Under the pieces are notes generated by a model, which saw only the letters and a program-made list of their open reading frames with translations, was not told the origin of the DNA and searched no databases. Below are positions 9,010 through 17,560 of a stretch of DNA of 64,000 nt, piece after piece (within the stretch, counting starts at the first letter, position 1; every line of letters begins with the position of its first letter). Source of the stretch: Bacteroidota bacterium (GTDB lineage Bacteria; Bacteroidota; Bacteroidia; Cytophagales; Cyclobacteriaceae); contig JAJRQT010000045.1 in NCBI GenBank assembly GCA_024280115.1, forward strand, positions 1 through 64,000. The letters run 5' to 3'. The position numbers were made by a program, and so were the translations under genes.

Positions 9010-10449
9010 TTAATTTGGTTGATCCCTGTGAATTAATAAGATAATGACCTTGTCTTCATACTTTTCCTTAAGATTCTCCGCCAATCTTTCCGCACAGTAA
9101 ACAGATCGGTGTTGTCCGCCGGTACATCCAAAAGCAATTTGCAGGTTTTTAAATTCACGATTCAAATATTTGTCGATCGTCTGTTCAACAAGTTGGATTG
9201 AATTGTGCAAAAATTCATCAGCTTCTCCTCCCGATTGAAGAAAATCAACAACATCTGCATCTTTCCCATTTTTATCTTTAAATCGCTCGTATCTCCCTGG
9301 ATTATGAATGCCCCGGCAGTCAAATACAAAACCGCCCCCGTCATTATGTTTATTTTCCGGCAATCCTTTGTGATATGAAAAGCTTAAAATTTCAATATTA
9401 AGAGGAATGAGCGTGTTGAATTCTCTTCGGTATTTGAGCAATTCTTTGGATTCTGTAAGACTTTTCAGCACCTTTTCTAGATAAAGGAATCCGGGAGGGA
9501 ACAGATCATTTTTAATAATGTAATCTAATTGTTTTAGAGCATACGGGATGCTTTTTAAGAATGCCGTTCTCCGTTCATAAAATCCTCGAAACCCATAGGC
9601 GCCCATGGCTTGCATCAACCTTACAAGTACGAAAGCCCTGTAGAATTTCAGCCATTCTTCCTTATCGAATTTGAGATAATTCTGAAGCCCAACAAGGTAA
9701 TGATCTAATAGGATGTCTTTAATATCCGCAGGAATATTTGCTTTGGAATCGTATAATATGGATGCGACATCGTATTGGAGCGCGCCCTTTCTACCGCCCT
9801 GGTAATCGATGAAATAAGGCGCCCCCTCTACCAACATTATATTTTTTGACTGAAAATCCCTGTATAAAAAATAATCAGCATCGGCTTGCAGAAGGAAGTC
9901 TGTAAATCTGTTAAAATCATTTTCAAGCAATTGTTCATCAAATGGAATTTTAGCCAATTTCAGGAAATAGTACTTGAAATAGCTTAAATCCCACATCATC
10001 GATTGCCTGTCAAAAGCAGCCCTGGGATAGCAAACGCTATAATCCAACCCGTTTGACGCTTTGATCTGGAATTCCGGAAGTTTTGTCAATGCAGCCTTAT
10101 ATGCTTCGATGGCTGTTCCGGGAAATACACCAACACGGCTTCGTTTTTGTTGCAGAAAGTCAAAAAGCGATTCATCTCCCAAATCTGAGAGAAGATAGAG
10201 TTTGCCATTTTTATCCTCAGAAAGAACCTCTGGTACCGGTAGGCCGACGGAAATAAAATGCTTTGTGAAGCTTAGAAATGTCTTATTTTCCTTAATGTCT
10301 TCATTGTAAACGCCTATGGCTGATTTAGTTGATCCTATTATTCTGTAGTATTCCCTGTAAGAACCGGATTGGGGAATGCTGTTGATTTGACTGACCTTTT
10401 CACCTGACCAGTTTTCAAATATTGTATTTAATGATTCTTTATTTATCAC
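9010..10449 (-). CDS. AmgK-like sugar kinase fused to RapZ C-terminal domain
   Basis: 479 residues in two parts. Residues 1 to about 330 are an aminoglycoside-phosphotransferase-like kinase: YLLSDLGDESLFDFL, then the catalytic FLYRDFQSKNIML (HxD-type loop with Arg for His) and the metal-binding YFIDYQGGRKG, as in the anomeric MurNAc/GlcNAc kinase AmgK. Residues about 350-479 match the C-terminal domain of RapZ/YvcJ: FDCRGIHNPGRYERF, GCTGGQHRSVYCAERL and a final HRD. The RapZ N-terminal P-loop domain is absent. In E. coli that C-terminal domain senses glucosamine-6-phosphate, so a sugar sensor joined to a sugar kinase is suggestive. The gene lies 5 bp before the MurU-like gene and forms an operon with it. 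Confidence 0.8.
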   Translation of the reverse strand: MINKESLNTIFENWSGEKVSQINSIPQSGSYREYYRIIGSTKSAIGVYNEDIKENKTFLSFTKHFISVGLPVPEVLSEDKNGKLYLLSDLGDESLFDFLQQKRSRVGVFPGTAIEAYKAALTKLPEFQIKASNGLDYSVCYPRAAFDRQSMMWDLSYFKYYFLKLAKIPFDEQLLENDFNRFTDFLLQADADYFLYRDFQSKNIMLVEGAPYFIDYQGGRKGALQYDVASILYDSKANIPADIKDILLDHYLVGLQNYLKFDKEEWLKFYRAFVLVRLMQAMGAYGFRGFYERRTAFLKSIPYALKQLDYIIKNDLFPPGFLYLEKVLKSLTESKELLKYRREFNTLIPLNIEILSFSYHKGLPENKHNDGGGFVFDCRGIHNPGRYERFKDKNGKDADVVDFLQSGGEADEFLHNSIQLVEQTIDKYLNREFKNLQIAFGCTGGQHRSVYCAERLAENLKEKYEDKVIILLIHRDQPN

Positions 10450-10558
10450 TTTATTTTATTTGCGCGAAGATAGTGGATTTTTCGTTATTTAGGAAGCATG
10501 AATTTTAAGGGTTTTTACCTAATAATGGGTCATTAAATAAAAGCCCGGTGAATGGGGA

Positions 10559-10585
10559 TTGTCTTACTTGTTGAAAGTATCTTTG
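10559..10585 (+). promoter_or_regulatory. Candidate promoter of the cyclase gene
   Basis: TATCTTTG at 10578-10585 is an exact match to the Bacteroidota -7 box TAnnTTTG. A TTG lies 16 bp upstream (10559-10561), a little closer than the usual 17-23. The ATG of the cyclase is 28 bp further on, a normal leader length. Confidence 0.5.
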
Positions 10586-10612
10586 CGAGATTAGTGAATC
10601 AACTTTTTCTTC

Positions 10613-11719
10613 ATGAAAAGATTTTTTTATGATTGGTTATTTTATGTGACCCTTTGGGTAGGCATCACTTTATTTTACAGCTTCATTTATTTGTCAATTA
10701 TTCGGGCAATGCTTGAATACCTGGAGGTAAAGGAATTGGTAGAAAAGGAGCCAATATTTGCCTATATGATCTCTGATTACCAGTATTTTGAATCTTTACT
10801 TTTTGGATTATTGTTTGGAACCGCAACATTTGGTATAAATCTGGTGGTAGATTATACAGGTATCCACAAATTTTCTTACGGTAAAACAATCATCTTTAAA
10901 ACTGTTTTATATTTTTTATCCATGGCCTTAATATTTGTGGTTATGGCTGGTATTATTTTGTCTATAGGGATTTCACCTTTGACTGCCCGGGAATACCAGA
11001 TATTTTTCATTGAAAGTAATTTTCCTCTATCCTTCTACCTTGGCGGCGCTATATTTTTCATCATGTCAACATTATTGATAAATTTTATTGCATTGATGAA
11101 CAAGAAATTTGGCCCTGGTCAAATGTGGCTAATTTTCCTTGGCAAGTATAATAAGCCAATTACTGAAAATCGAATTTTCATGTTTTTGGATTTAAATAAT
11201 TCCACTACAATCGCAGAAAAGCTTGGTCATATTATTTACAGCAAGCTATTGCAAGAGTGTTTTCTCGATATGAATAAACTCATTCCAAGATCGGAAGCTG
11301 AAATTTATCAATATGTTGGAGATGAAGCCGTTCTCACATGGAAAATCAAGAATTATGATAAAAATTTCACCAAGCCGTTTCAGCTTTTCTTTTCCTTTAA
11401 AAGGAGGCTTGAAAAAAAAGCTAATTATTATGAATCCAAATATGGTGTTGTCCCGGAATTTAAAGCTGGTGTAAATGCCGGTGTGGTCACAGTGGCCGAA
11501 ATCGGAGATTTGAAACGGGAAATTGCTTATCATGGAGACGTCGTAAATACTGCGGCAAGATTGCGGGGCGCCTGTAATGAGTTTAAAAAGAAACTACTTG
11601 CTTCTGAATATGTAATCAGAAATATCAATCCATTATCTGAATACGATATTCAGGAAATAGGAGAGGTGAATTTGAGAGGAAAGAAAAACTATATTAAGGT
11701 ATTTAGTATTGAACAATGA
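10613..11719 (+). CDS. Membrane-bound class III adenylate/guanylate cyclase
   Basis: 368 residues. The N-terminal half has about four hydrophobic segments (residues 10-32, 58-78, 95-118 and 140-165) and no recognised sensor fold. The C-terminal half is a class III catalytic domain: first metal Asp in FLDLNNST, second in YVGDEAVLTW, purine-binding Lys and Asp candidates in FKAGVNAG and YHGDVVNTAARL, with the Asn/Arg of that motif as transition-state residues. All catalytic positions look intact. Domain order resembles the family with N-terminal membrane anchor. ATP versus GTP preference cannot be settled. The cytochrome c gene follows closely on the same strand. Confidence 0.82.
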   Translation: MKRFFYDWLFYVTLWVGITLFYSFIYLSIIRAMLEYLEVKELVEKEPIFAYMISDYQYFESLLFGLLFGTATFGINLVVDYTGIHKFSYGKTIIFKTVLYFLSMALIFVVMAGIILSIGISPLTAREYQIFFIESNFPLSFYLGGAIFFIMSTLLINFIALMNKKFGPGQMWLIFLGKYNKPITENRIFMFLDLNNSTTIAEKLGHIIYSKLLQECFLDMNKLIPRSEAEIYQYVGDEAVLTWKIKNYDKNFTKPFQLFFSFKRRLEKKANYYESKYGVVPEFKAGVNAGVVTVAEIGDLKREIAYHGDVVNTAARLRGACNEFKKKLLASEYVIRNINPLSEYDIQEIGEVNLRGKKNYIKVFSIEQ

Positions 11720-11780
11720 GGGACATTGCTTTTCATTTTTTAATGCTATTAATTTGAACAGATATTTAGAATTGATTTAT

Positions 11781-12239
11781 ATGAGAAATATCAGGTATTT
11801 TTGGATGGTTTTTTCGTTAAATTTGTTGGCGTCTTGTTCGGATGATGAAAAAGAATCTATTGACTCTGTGGCTTTGCAAACATCGGAAAGCCAGGAGATA
11901 AAGCAAAAGAATCATCCCGGCAAGGCTCTATACATGCAGTTTTGCCTGTCTTGTCATATGGAAAATGGCAGTGGTGTTCCAGGATTGTATCCCCCGCTTA
12001 TTAAAACTGAAATGGTTTTGAATGATAATAGGAAATTGATTAAAACCGTTTTACATGGGCAGGAGGGACCTATCACGGTTAGTGGAGAGGATTACAACAG
12101 TATAATGGCCAAATTCGACTACTTGAATGATGAGCAAGTGGCGAATGTGCTGAATTATATTAGAACGAATTTCGGAAACGATGCTGTGGCGATTACAGTA
12201 AATGATGTAAGAACTGTAAGAACAGCCGGAGTAGATTGA
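11781..12239 (+). CDS. c-type cytochrome lipoprotein
   Basis: 152 residues from the ATG at 11781. This start gives MRNIRYFWMVFSLNLLASC, a clean lipoprotein signal with the lipobox LASC; an earlier in-frame ATG at 11709 would overlap the cyclase gene. One haem-binding site is present (FCLSCHMENG), followed by GVPGLYPPLIKTE, and MAKFDYLNDEQVANVLNYIRTNF near the C-terminus supplies the Met ligand candidate and final helix of class I cytochromes. It probably carries electrons in the periplasm, tethered to a membrane. It heads a run of five same-strand genes ending at 16348. Confidence 0.85.
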   Translation: MRNIRYFWMVFSLNLLASCSDDEKESIDSVALQTSESQEIKQKNHPGKALYMQFCLSCHMENGSGVPGLYPPLIKTEMVLNDNRKLIKTVLHGQEGPITVSGEDYNSIMAKFDYLNDEQVANVLNYIRTNFGNDAVAITVNDVRTVRTAGVD

Positions 12240-12284
12240 TATTTTATTAACTCTTTTATTGATATAAATAACGAAAGTAGAGAA

Positions 12285-12887
12285 ATGATGAAAATGTTGA
12301 GATTATTTTTTTTAACCGGTTTGGTGATTGCATACTCCATGAGTATTGCACAAACAGTAAAATTAAATGTTACTGAAGAAACTTCAATGACTGTATCTGG
12401 TACATCCACACTTCATGACTGGACAAGTGAAGTGAAAACAGTAAATGGTACTGTAGAGATTGATGAAAAATTGATTAATGACGGAAAGTTTAAAATAGGC
12501 GATGAGATTGCCAGTGTCAATCTCAATATTCCAGTAAAAAGCATAATAAGTCCAAGAGGCTCGACCATGGACAAAAAGACCTACAATGCCCTTAAATCCG
12601 AAGAAAATCCAGAAATTACTTTTATGCTTACCAGCAATAAAATATCATCTGTCAGTGAGGATGCTTTTACTTTGAACGCCAGGGGAAATTTGAGCATGGC
12701 TGGAAAAACAAAAGCAGTAGAGTTCCCTGTTGAGGGAAAAATAATTTCCTCAGAGAAAATGAGCTTTACAGGGTCTTATAAATTGAATATGGTTGAATAT
12801 GATATTGAGCCTCCTTCTGCCATGTACGGACAAATCGTTACAGGTGAAGAAGTGGAGATAAAATTTGAATTAATAGTCGCGAAATAG
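12285..12887 (+). CDS. YceI-family periplasmic lipid-binding-like protein
   Basis: 200 residues with a signal peptide ending near FAQ-like site SIAQT (about residue 23). The rest matches the YceI barrel: TMTVSGTSTLHDWTSEVK, VPVKSIISPRGSTMDKKTYNALKSEENPEITF and the closing FTGSYKLNMVEYDIEPPSAMYG. YceI proteins bind isoprenoid-like lipids in an eight-stranded barrel; the ligand and role here are unknown. It lies between a cytochrome c and an FGE-like gene, 12 bp before the latter. A second, more distant YceI gene is at 62283. Confidence 0.88.
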   Translation: MMKMLRLFFLTGLVIAYSMSIAQTVKLNVTEETSMTVSGTSTLHDWTSEVKTVNGTVEIDEKLINDGKFKIGDEIASVNLNIPVKSIISPRGSTMDKKTYNALKSEENPEITFMLTSNKISSVSEDAFTLNARGNLSMAGKTKAVEFPVEGKIISSEKMSFTGSYKLNMVEYDIEPPSAMYGQIVTGEEVEIKFELIVAK

Positions 12888-12899
12888 AATTGTAAATTT

Positions 12900-13934
12900 A
12901 TGAATATCAGAAAATCAGCTTATTATTATGTAATCATCGCCGGTGCGGTTGTGTCGCTCTCTTTCGTTGGGGGTAAAGATTATAAGAATTCCGTCAATAA
13001 AATAGAGTCATTAAATCAAGAGGGAGATTTTGAAAAATATATAGAGGAAATCGATTCTACGCAGGTTAACTTTAGTATGTTACCAATTCCTGCCGGTGAG
13101 TTTTTAATTGGAAGCCCGGAAAGCGAAGCTAAAAGAGAAGCAGATGAAGGTCCTCAGAAAAATGTGAAAATAGATGCATTTTGGATGATGGAGACAGAAA
13201 TGACCTGGGATTTATTTGAATTATTCATAGATACGGAAAAAAGTGCCCTTGTGGGATATTCTTCTGAGGAAAGTAAAATAAATGCAGATGCAGTCACAAG
13301 GCCAAGTACCCCTTATCTGGATCCGAGCTTTGGAATGGGGAAAAGGAACTATCCCGCGATATCAATGACCCAATTTGCAGCATTAAATTTTTGTAAGTGG
13401 CTTTCGGAGGTGACTGGTAAACTATATCGACTACCTACAGAAGCAGAATGGGAATATGCCTGTAAGGCAGGAACGACAACGGCTTATTCATTTGGCGATA
13501 GCGTGACAGTTCTTGGAGAATATGGATGGTATTGGGATAACAGTGATGATTCATATCACGAGGTAGCACAAAAAAAGCCAAATCCATGGGGATTATATGA
13601 TATGCATGGGAATGTGGCTGAATGGACAATGGACCAATACCAGGAGGACTACTATTCTACAATTGAAGATGGTGTTGCAAACCCCTGGAGAATTCCCACC
13701 AGTTTACATCCAAGAGCTGTAAGAGGAGGGAGCTGGGATGATGACCCGGATGCGTTAAGATCATCATCGAGACTGAAGTCGAACAAAGATTGGCAAAAAA
13801 GAGATCCCCAGATACCAAAAAGCTTCTGGTGGAATACTGATGCACCATTTTTGGGACTTAGGGTTGTGAGACCGGCGAAAGAAATGTCAAAAGAAGAAAT
13901 TGAAGAATTTTTTTCATTGGCCTTGGATGAGTAA
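12900..13934 (+). CDS. FGE/SUMF1-fold protein without catalytic cysteines
   Basis: 344 residues with an N-terminal hydrophobic segment that may be a signal peptide. From about residue 60 it is a formylglycine-generating-enzyme (SUMF1/EgtB-type) domain: PIPAGEFLIGSPESE, RLPTEAEWEYACKAG, NPWGLYDMHGNVAEW, RAVRGGSW and the final FLGLRVVRP. True FGE has two catalytic cysteines just after RGGSW; here that stretch reads DDDPDALRSSSR and has none. It is therefore unlikely to activate sulfatases and is better called an FGE-fold protein of unknown role, perhaps carbohydrate- or protein-binding. It overlaps no neighbour and sits in the cytochrome-YceI-oxidoreductase run. Confidence 0.85.
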   Translation: MNIRKSAYYYVIIAGAVVSLSFVGGKDYKNSVNKIESLNQEGDFEKYIEEIDSTQVNFSMLPIPAGEFLIGSPESEAKREADEGPQKNVKIDAFWMMETEMTWDLFELFIDTEKSALVGYSSEESKINADAVTRPSTPYLDPSFGMGKRNYPAISMTQFAALNFCKWLSEVTGKLYRLPTEAEWEYACKAGTTTAYSFGDSVTVLGEYGWYWDNSDDSYHEVAQKKPNPWGLYDMHGNVAEWTMDQYQEDYYSTIEDGVANPWRIPTSLHPRAVRGGSWDDDPDALRSSSRLKSNKDWQKRDPQIPKSFWWNTDAPFLGLRVVRPAKEMSKEEIEEFFSLALDE

Positions 13935-13987
13935 ATTGAAGAACATTAAATTTTAAAATTTTATTTATAAACAATAAAGAACTCAAA

Positions 13988-15316
13988 ATGAAGAACAAAC
14001 AAATTGACAGACGAAATTTTATGAAGGGATCAGCCCTGGCAGCCAGTGGTGTTATGATGGCCGGACTCCCAGTGAGTGCGAGCGCTTTTGTAAATCCTAC
14101 TGAGAAAAAATTGAAACTAGCATTAGTCGGTTGTGGTGGCAGAGGAACAGGCGCAACTGTTCAGGCATTGACCGCAGACCCTAACGTGCAGCTTATTGCT
14201 ATGTGTGACGCTTTCAAAGACAGGTTAGACAGCAGTCTCAACAGCATTATGAATTCGGATCATCTTGCCGAAGACAGGAAGAAAAATATTAAAATCAAAG
14301 AAGAAAATAAATTCGTAGGTTTTGACGGATACAAAGAGGCCATTAAGGATGCTGATGTGGTTATTCTCGCAACTCCTCCGGGTTTCAGACCCTATCACCT
14401 TGAAGAATGTGTGAATCAGGGAAAGCATGTTTTTTGTGAGAAGCCATTGGGAACAGATTCTGTTGGAATCAGAAAATGTTTGGATTTGGTAAAAGTTGCA
14501 GAGAGTAAAAAACTTAATATTGTCGTAGGTCTGCAAAGACATTATCAAACGAAATACCGTGAAATAATGAAGCGTGTGAATGATGGCGCAATTGGGGATA
14601 TTATTTCAGGCCAGGTTTACTGGGATGGTGGAGGCGTTTGGGTGAGAGAAAGAAAACCTGAATACACGGAAATGCAATACCAGATGCGCAATTGGTATTA
14701 TTTCAACTGGCTGTGCGGGGATCATATTACTGAGCAACATGTTCACAACATTGATGTTTTTAACTGGGCAAAAGATGCCTATCCTGTTTCTGCGCAGGGA
14801 ATGGGTGGACGCCAGGTAAGAACAGGTAAAGAATATGGTGAAATATTTGATCATCACTATGTAGAGTTTACCTATGAGGATGGTTCTGTATTGAATAGCC
14901 AGTGCCGTCATATTAAGGGTTGTATGAATCGGGTTTCGGAAACTCTTATTGGGACAAAAGGTAAAGTTGATACCAGTGGAAGTGGAACTATTTCTGATTT
15001 GAGCGGAAATTCCATCTATAAGCATAGAGGGAAAAATGATCCAAATCCATATCAAGTTGAGCATGATGAGCTTTTTGCTTCTATTAGAAAGGGTGGCGTA
15101 ATAAATAATCTTGAATATGGCGCAATGTCAACCATGACATCGATTCTTGGCAGATATGCAACATACACCGGAGTAGTTGTGAAAATGGAAGATGCGCTTG
15201 CATCGAATGTCCAATTGATGCCGGCAACAAATAAATGGAGTGATAATCCTCCTATTATGCCGAATGCTGATGGATATTATCCTATAGCCGTACCTGGAAA
15301 ATCCATGGTGTTTTAA
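13988..15316 (+). CDS. Tat-exported Gfo/Idh/MocA-family oxidoreductase
   Basis: 442 residues. The N-terminus DRRNFMKGSALAASG is a twin-arginine signal, so the protein is exported folded, presumably with its NAD(P) cofactor. The Rossmann fold follows (LALVGCGGRGTGA, about residue 47) with VILATPPGFRPYH and the catalytic-lysine motif FCEKPLGTD. The C-terminal part contains WLCGDHITEQHVHNIDVFNW, typical of family members acting on sugars. The substrate is unknown; exported members of this type are common in glycan-degrading Bacteroidota. It is followed by a terminator and another Tat-exported sugar enzyme. Confidence 0.88.
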   Translation: MKNKQIDRRNFMKGSALAASGVMMAGLPVSASAFVNPTEKKLKLALVGCGGRGTGATVQALTADPNVQLIAMCDAFKDRLDSSLNSIMNSDHLAEDRKKNIKIKEENKFVGFDGYKEAIKDADVVILATPPGFRPYHLEECVNQGKHVFCEKPLGTDSVGIRKCLDLVKVAESKKLNIVVGLQRHYQTKYREIMKRVNDGAIGDIISGQVYWDGGGVWVRERKPEYTEMQYQMRNWYYFNWLCGDHITEQHVHNIDVFNWAKDAYPVSAQGMGGRQVRTGKEYGEIFDHHYVEFTYEDGSVLNSQCRHIKGCMNRVSETLIGTKGKVDTSGSGTISDLSGNSIYKHRGKNDPNPYQVEHDELFASIRKGGVINNLEYGAMSTMTSILGRYATYTGVVVKMEDALASNVQLMPATNKWSDNPPIMPNADGYYPIAVPGKSMVF

Positions 15317-15335
15317 TTAAATAAAAATGTAATTC

Positions 15336-15381
15336 AATCCCGGAATAGTGAGTTGAATAATTCGCAGTTCCGGGATTTTTT
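15336..15381 (+). terminator. Intrinsic terminator after the Gfo/Idh gene
   Basis: A perfect 10-bp stem (AATCCCGGAA 15336-15345 with TTCCGGGATT 15368-15377) and a 22-nt loop run into six T at 15376-15381. It ends the transcript of the preceding gene at least in part, though the next gene starts only 50 bp further on the same strand. Confidence 0.75.
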
Positions 15382-15433
15382 ATATGGCAAATGCCAGTCT
15401 GTATTCTTATTTTTTAATTTTAATATTGTAACG

Positions 15434-16348
15434 ATGAAAAGAAGAAATTTCCTGCAAAATAGCATGTTGGCTACAGGGGCGACCACCATAACTGCCGGAA
15501 CCAGTCTGGCAATGGGCGAGAAAAAAAAGAAAAAGAAAGCCGATTTTAAGTTAAAATATGCGCCACATTTTGGTATGTTTAAAAATAGTGCCGGAAAAGA
15601 TTTCATTGATCAACTCAAGTTTATGGCAGACCGGGGTTTTACTGCAATGGAGGATAATGGAATGATGCGCCGGAATGTAGGATTGCAAACAAAAATTGGC
15701 GAAACTATGTCCAAGCTCAATATGACCATGGGCGTATTTGTGATTGATAAGGGTGGAAATATGGAAAACACACTTGCTGCAGGCAATCCGGAGTATGTTG
15801 ATATTTTTTTAGACGGCTGTAAAAAAGCGGTTGACGTGGCCAAACGGGTAAATGCTAAATGGATGACAGTAGTACCCGGAGGTTTTGAGAGAAGTTTACC
15901 TATCGGTATTCAGACTGCTAATGTCGTTGAAGCTTTGCGCAGAGGGGCGGAGATCCTGGAGCCTCATGGATTGGTAATGGTATTAGAGCCGCTATCTGAC
16001 TCACCTAACCTATTCTTGCGGACCTCAGAACAAACCTATATGATTTGCAAAGCAGTGAACAGCCCTTCATGTAAAATCCTGTACGATATTTACCACATGC
16101 AGAAAAATGAAGGTCATTTGATCCATAATATTGATCTCACCTGGGAAGAGATCGCCTACTTCCAGATAGGCGACAACCCAGGGCGAAAAGAACCTACGAC
16201 CGGTGAGATTAATTATAAAAATGTGTTTAAGCACATTCACTCGAGGAGTACAGATTTTATTTTAGGGATGGAACATGGAAATTCTGTAGATGGAGAAGAA
16301 GGTGAAGAGAAGGTGATTGAGGCTTATATTGAGAGTGATGATTTTTAG
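15434..16348 (+). CDS. Tat-exported sugar phosphate isomerase/epimerase-like protein
   Basis: 304 residues from the ATG at 15434; this start gives MKRRNFLQNSMLATGA, a twin-arginine signal, whereas an earlier in-frame ATG at 15353 lies inside the upstream terminator. The body is a xylose-isomerase-like TIM barrel of the hydroxypyruvate isomerase type: MVLEPLSDSP and ILYDIYHMQKNEGHL supply Glu, Asp and His metal ligands, and FQIGDNPGRKEPTTGEINY is characteristic of the group. Its partner is probably the Gfo/Idh enzyme upstream, a common pairing for sugar oxidation and isomerisation. The exact substrate is unknown. Confidence 0.85.
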   Translation: MKRRNFLQNSMLATGATTITAGTSLAMGEKKKKKKADFKLKYAPHFGMFKNSAGKDFIDQLKFMADRGFTAMEDNGMMRRNVGLQTKIGETMSKLNMTMGVFVIDKGGNMENTLAAGNPEYVDIFLDGCKKAVDVAKRVNAKWMTVVPGGFERSLPIGIQTANVVEALRRGAEILEPHGLVMVLEPLSDSPNLFLRTSEQTYMICKAVNSPSCKILYDIYHMQKNEGHLIHNIDLTWEEIAYFQIGDNPGRKEPTTGEINYKNVFKHIHSRSTDFILGMEHGNSVDGEEGEEKVIEAYIESDDF

Positions 16349-16372
16349 ATTTTGAAGGATATTAAATAAAAA

Positions 16373-16400
16373 AAAGCGTTATGTGATAACGCTTTTTTTT
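16373..16400 (+). terminator. Intrinsic terminator after the isomerase-like gene
   Basis: AAAGCGTTAT (16373-16382) pairs perfectly with ATAACGCTTT (16386-16395) around a 3-nt loop, with eight T at 16393-16400 on the plus strand and a run of A on the other side. It closes the five-gene run and could also work on the minus strand for the small gene at 16448-16579. Confidence 0.9.
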
Positions 16401-16447
16401 ATTTTAATTTTTTCTTGATTGTGATGTTCAGTTTTTACTGAATGGTT

Positions 16448-16579
16448 TCATAGCATTAAACCAATTAAAAAAATCATTCCTATCAAAATCCAAAAGATCA
16501 AATTATCTTTCTTTTTAGTCTTTCCAAATACCATTGTATTTATCCCGTATTTTGATAGTTTTTGATACCTCGTCTTCAT
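16448..16579 (-). CDS. Small single-span membrane protein, 43 residues
   Basis: ATG at 16579, TGA at 16448. It is preceded by AAAGGAGGAAAT, a near-perfect Shine-Dalgarno site at ideal spacing, which is striking in a phylum that rarely uses one. The first 26 residues are basic (eight Lys/Arg), and the last 17 (from LIFWILIGMIF onward) are a hydrophobic helix with a glycine-rich face. It would sit in the inner membrane with the basic end in the cytoplasm. No family is recognised. The terminator at 16373-16400 lies about 50 bp downstream and could end its message. Confidence 0.6.
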   Translation of the reverse strand: MKTRYQKLSKYGINTMVFGKTKKKDNLIFWILIGMIFLIGLML

Positions 16580-16794
16580 ATTTCCTCCTTTTATATTACA
16601 ATGTTACCTTAATGTTAATTCAAAATTAATAAATTAATTTTAAAATAAATTAATCTCGGTGTAAAAAAGTGCTTTTATGTAAGAAAAAACCATAAAAAGA
16701 CTAAACTATGTGAAAAATAGGTGTGGATTACGTGTTCAAATAGTTTATTTGCAATGGATTTTTTTCAAAAGATAATATTGGATTAACATTTAAT
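16580..16794. other. A/T-rich spacer before the Kdo operon end
   Basis: The 215 bp between the small membrane protein and the KdsC-like gene are very A/T-rich and contain the leader of the small gene. Nothing else was recognised. Confidence 0.4.
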
Positions 16795-17550
16795 TTAGCC
16801 AAAATCTTTTTCCGCAAATGTCCCATTTGTAGATAATTTATAAATGGTATTTATCAGACTTTTTTCATTGAGAAACTGTCGGTAAATCCCATCAAATAAA
16901 ATTCGTTCTTCAATGGTGGATTCATATTTTCCGATACTGTCCAGAACAACCTCTGAAATTTCCCTGATCGCATGCTCACTCCCGGATGAGTAGGTAATGT
17001 AGTCGCATAAATTATTTTTTACACAGTAGGCATTAAAGAGTGGATTGGCTTTTCTATTTACAAGAAAGTGGATTCCAACTTCTTTTGCCAGGGAAAGATC
17101 CAGTATGTCATCAAAGACAAACAATACCTCGTCAGGTTCTATATTGTGTTCTGATTTTAATTGTGCGATCAGATCAGCCTTATGCTTTACCTGAAAATAA
17201 ACATTGTTTAACCGCTCCCTTCTGGCCCATTTAAAAGCGGTTTGATTTGTTTCTCCGGTAACAATGGCTGTATATGGAATTTGGCCTGAAATCATGTAAT
17301 ATCCAAAGCGAAGCATGTTGATCCCCATGGAATCAACTTCATTGAATGAACTTGGGATTTCTCCCTTTTCCCCACTGTTGAATACGCCGTCCCAATCAAA
17401 AAGTAAAGCTTTGATATTTAGAAGTTTTTCTCTTAACTTTTTTGGAGGAGTAATGAATTCGCCCCCGTTGGACCTGAATATATCTTCCTGCATATCATTG
17501 CTGTTTATTAATTGGATATGGTTGTCAACTTCGCGTTTACAAACAACCAA
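16795..17550 (-). CDS. KdsC-like HAD phosphatase (Kdo-8-phosphate phosphatase candidate)
   Basis: 251 residues. The HAD core shows LLFDWDGVFNSG (nucleophile and acid Asp), IVTGET (motif II), a downstream Lys in KHKADLIAQL and FVFDDILDLSLAKEVGI (metal-binding Asp pair). These fit class C0 phosphatases such as KdsC, which releases phosphate from Kdo-8-phosphate. It is 60-80 residues longer than typical KdsC, with about 45 extra N-terminal and 60 extra C-terminal residues of unknown purpose. A later start at 17493 is possible. It is the last gene of the kdsB-kdsA-transaldolase operon, 10 bp after the previous stop, and that context carries much of the call. Confidence 0.72.
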   Translation of the reverse strand: MVVCKREVDNHIQLINSNDMQEDIFRSNGGEFITPPKKLREKLLNIKALLFDWDGVFNSGEKGEIPSSFNEVDSMGINMLRFGYYMISGQIPYTAIVTGETNQTAFKWARRERLNNVYFQVKHKADLIAQLKSEHNIEPDEVLFVFDDILDLSLAKEVGIHFLVNRKANPLFNAYCVKNNLCDYITYSSGSEHAIREISEVVLDSIGKYESTIEERILFDGIYRQFLNEKSLINTIYKLSTNGTFAEKDFG

Positions 17551-17560
17551 CTAAAAATCA

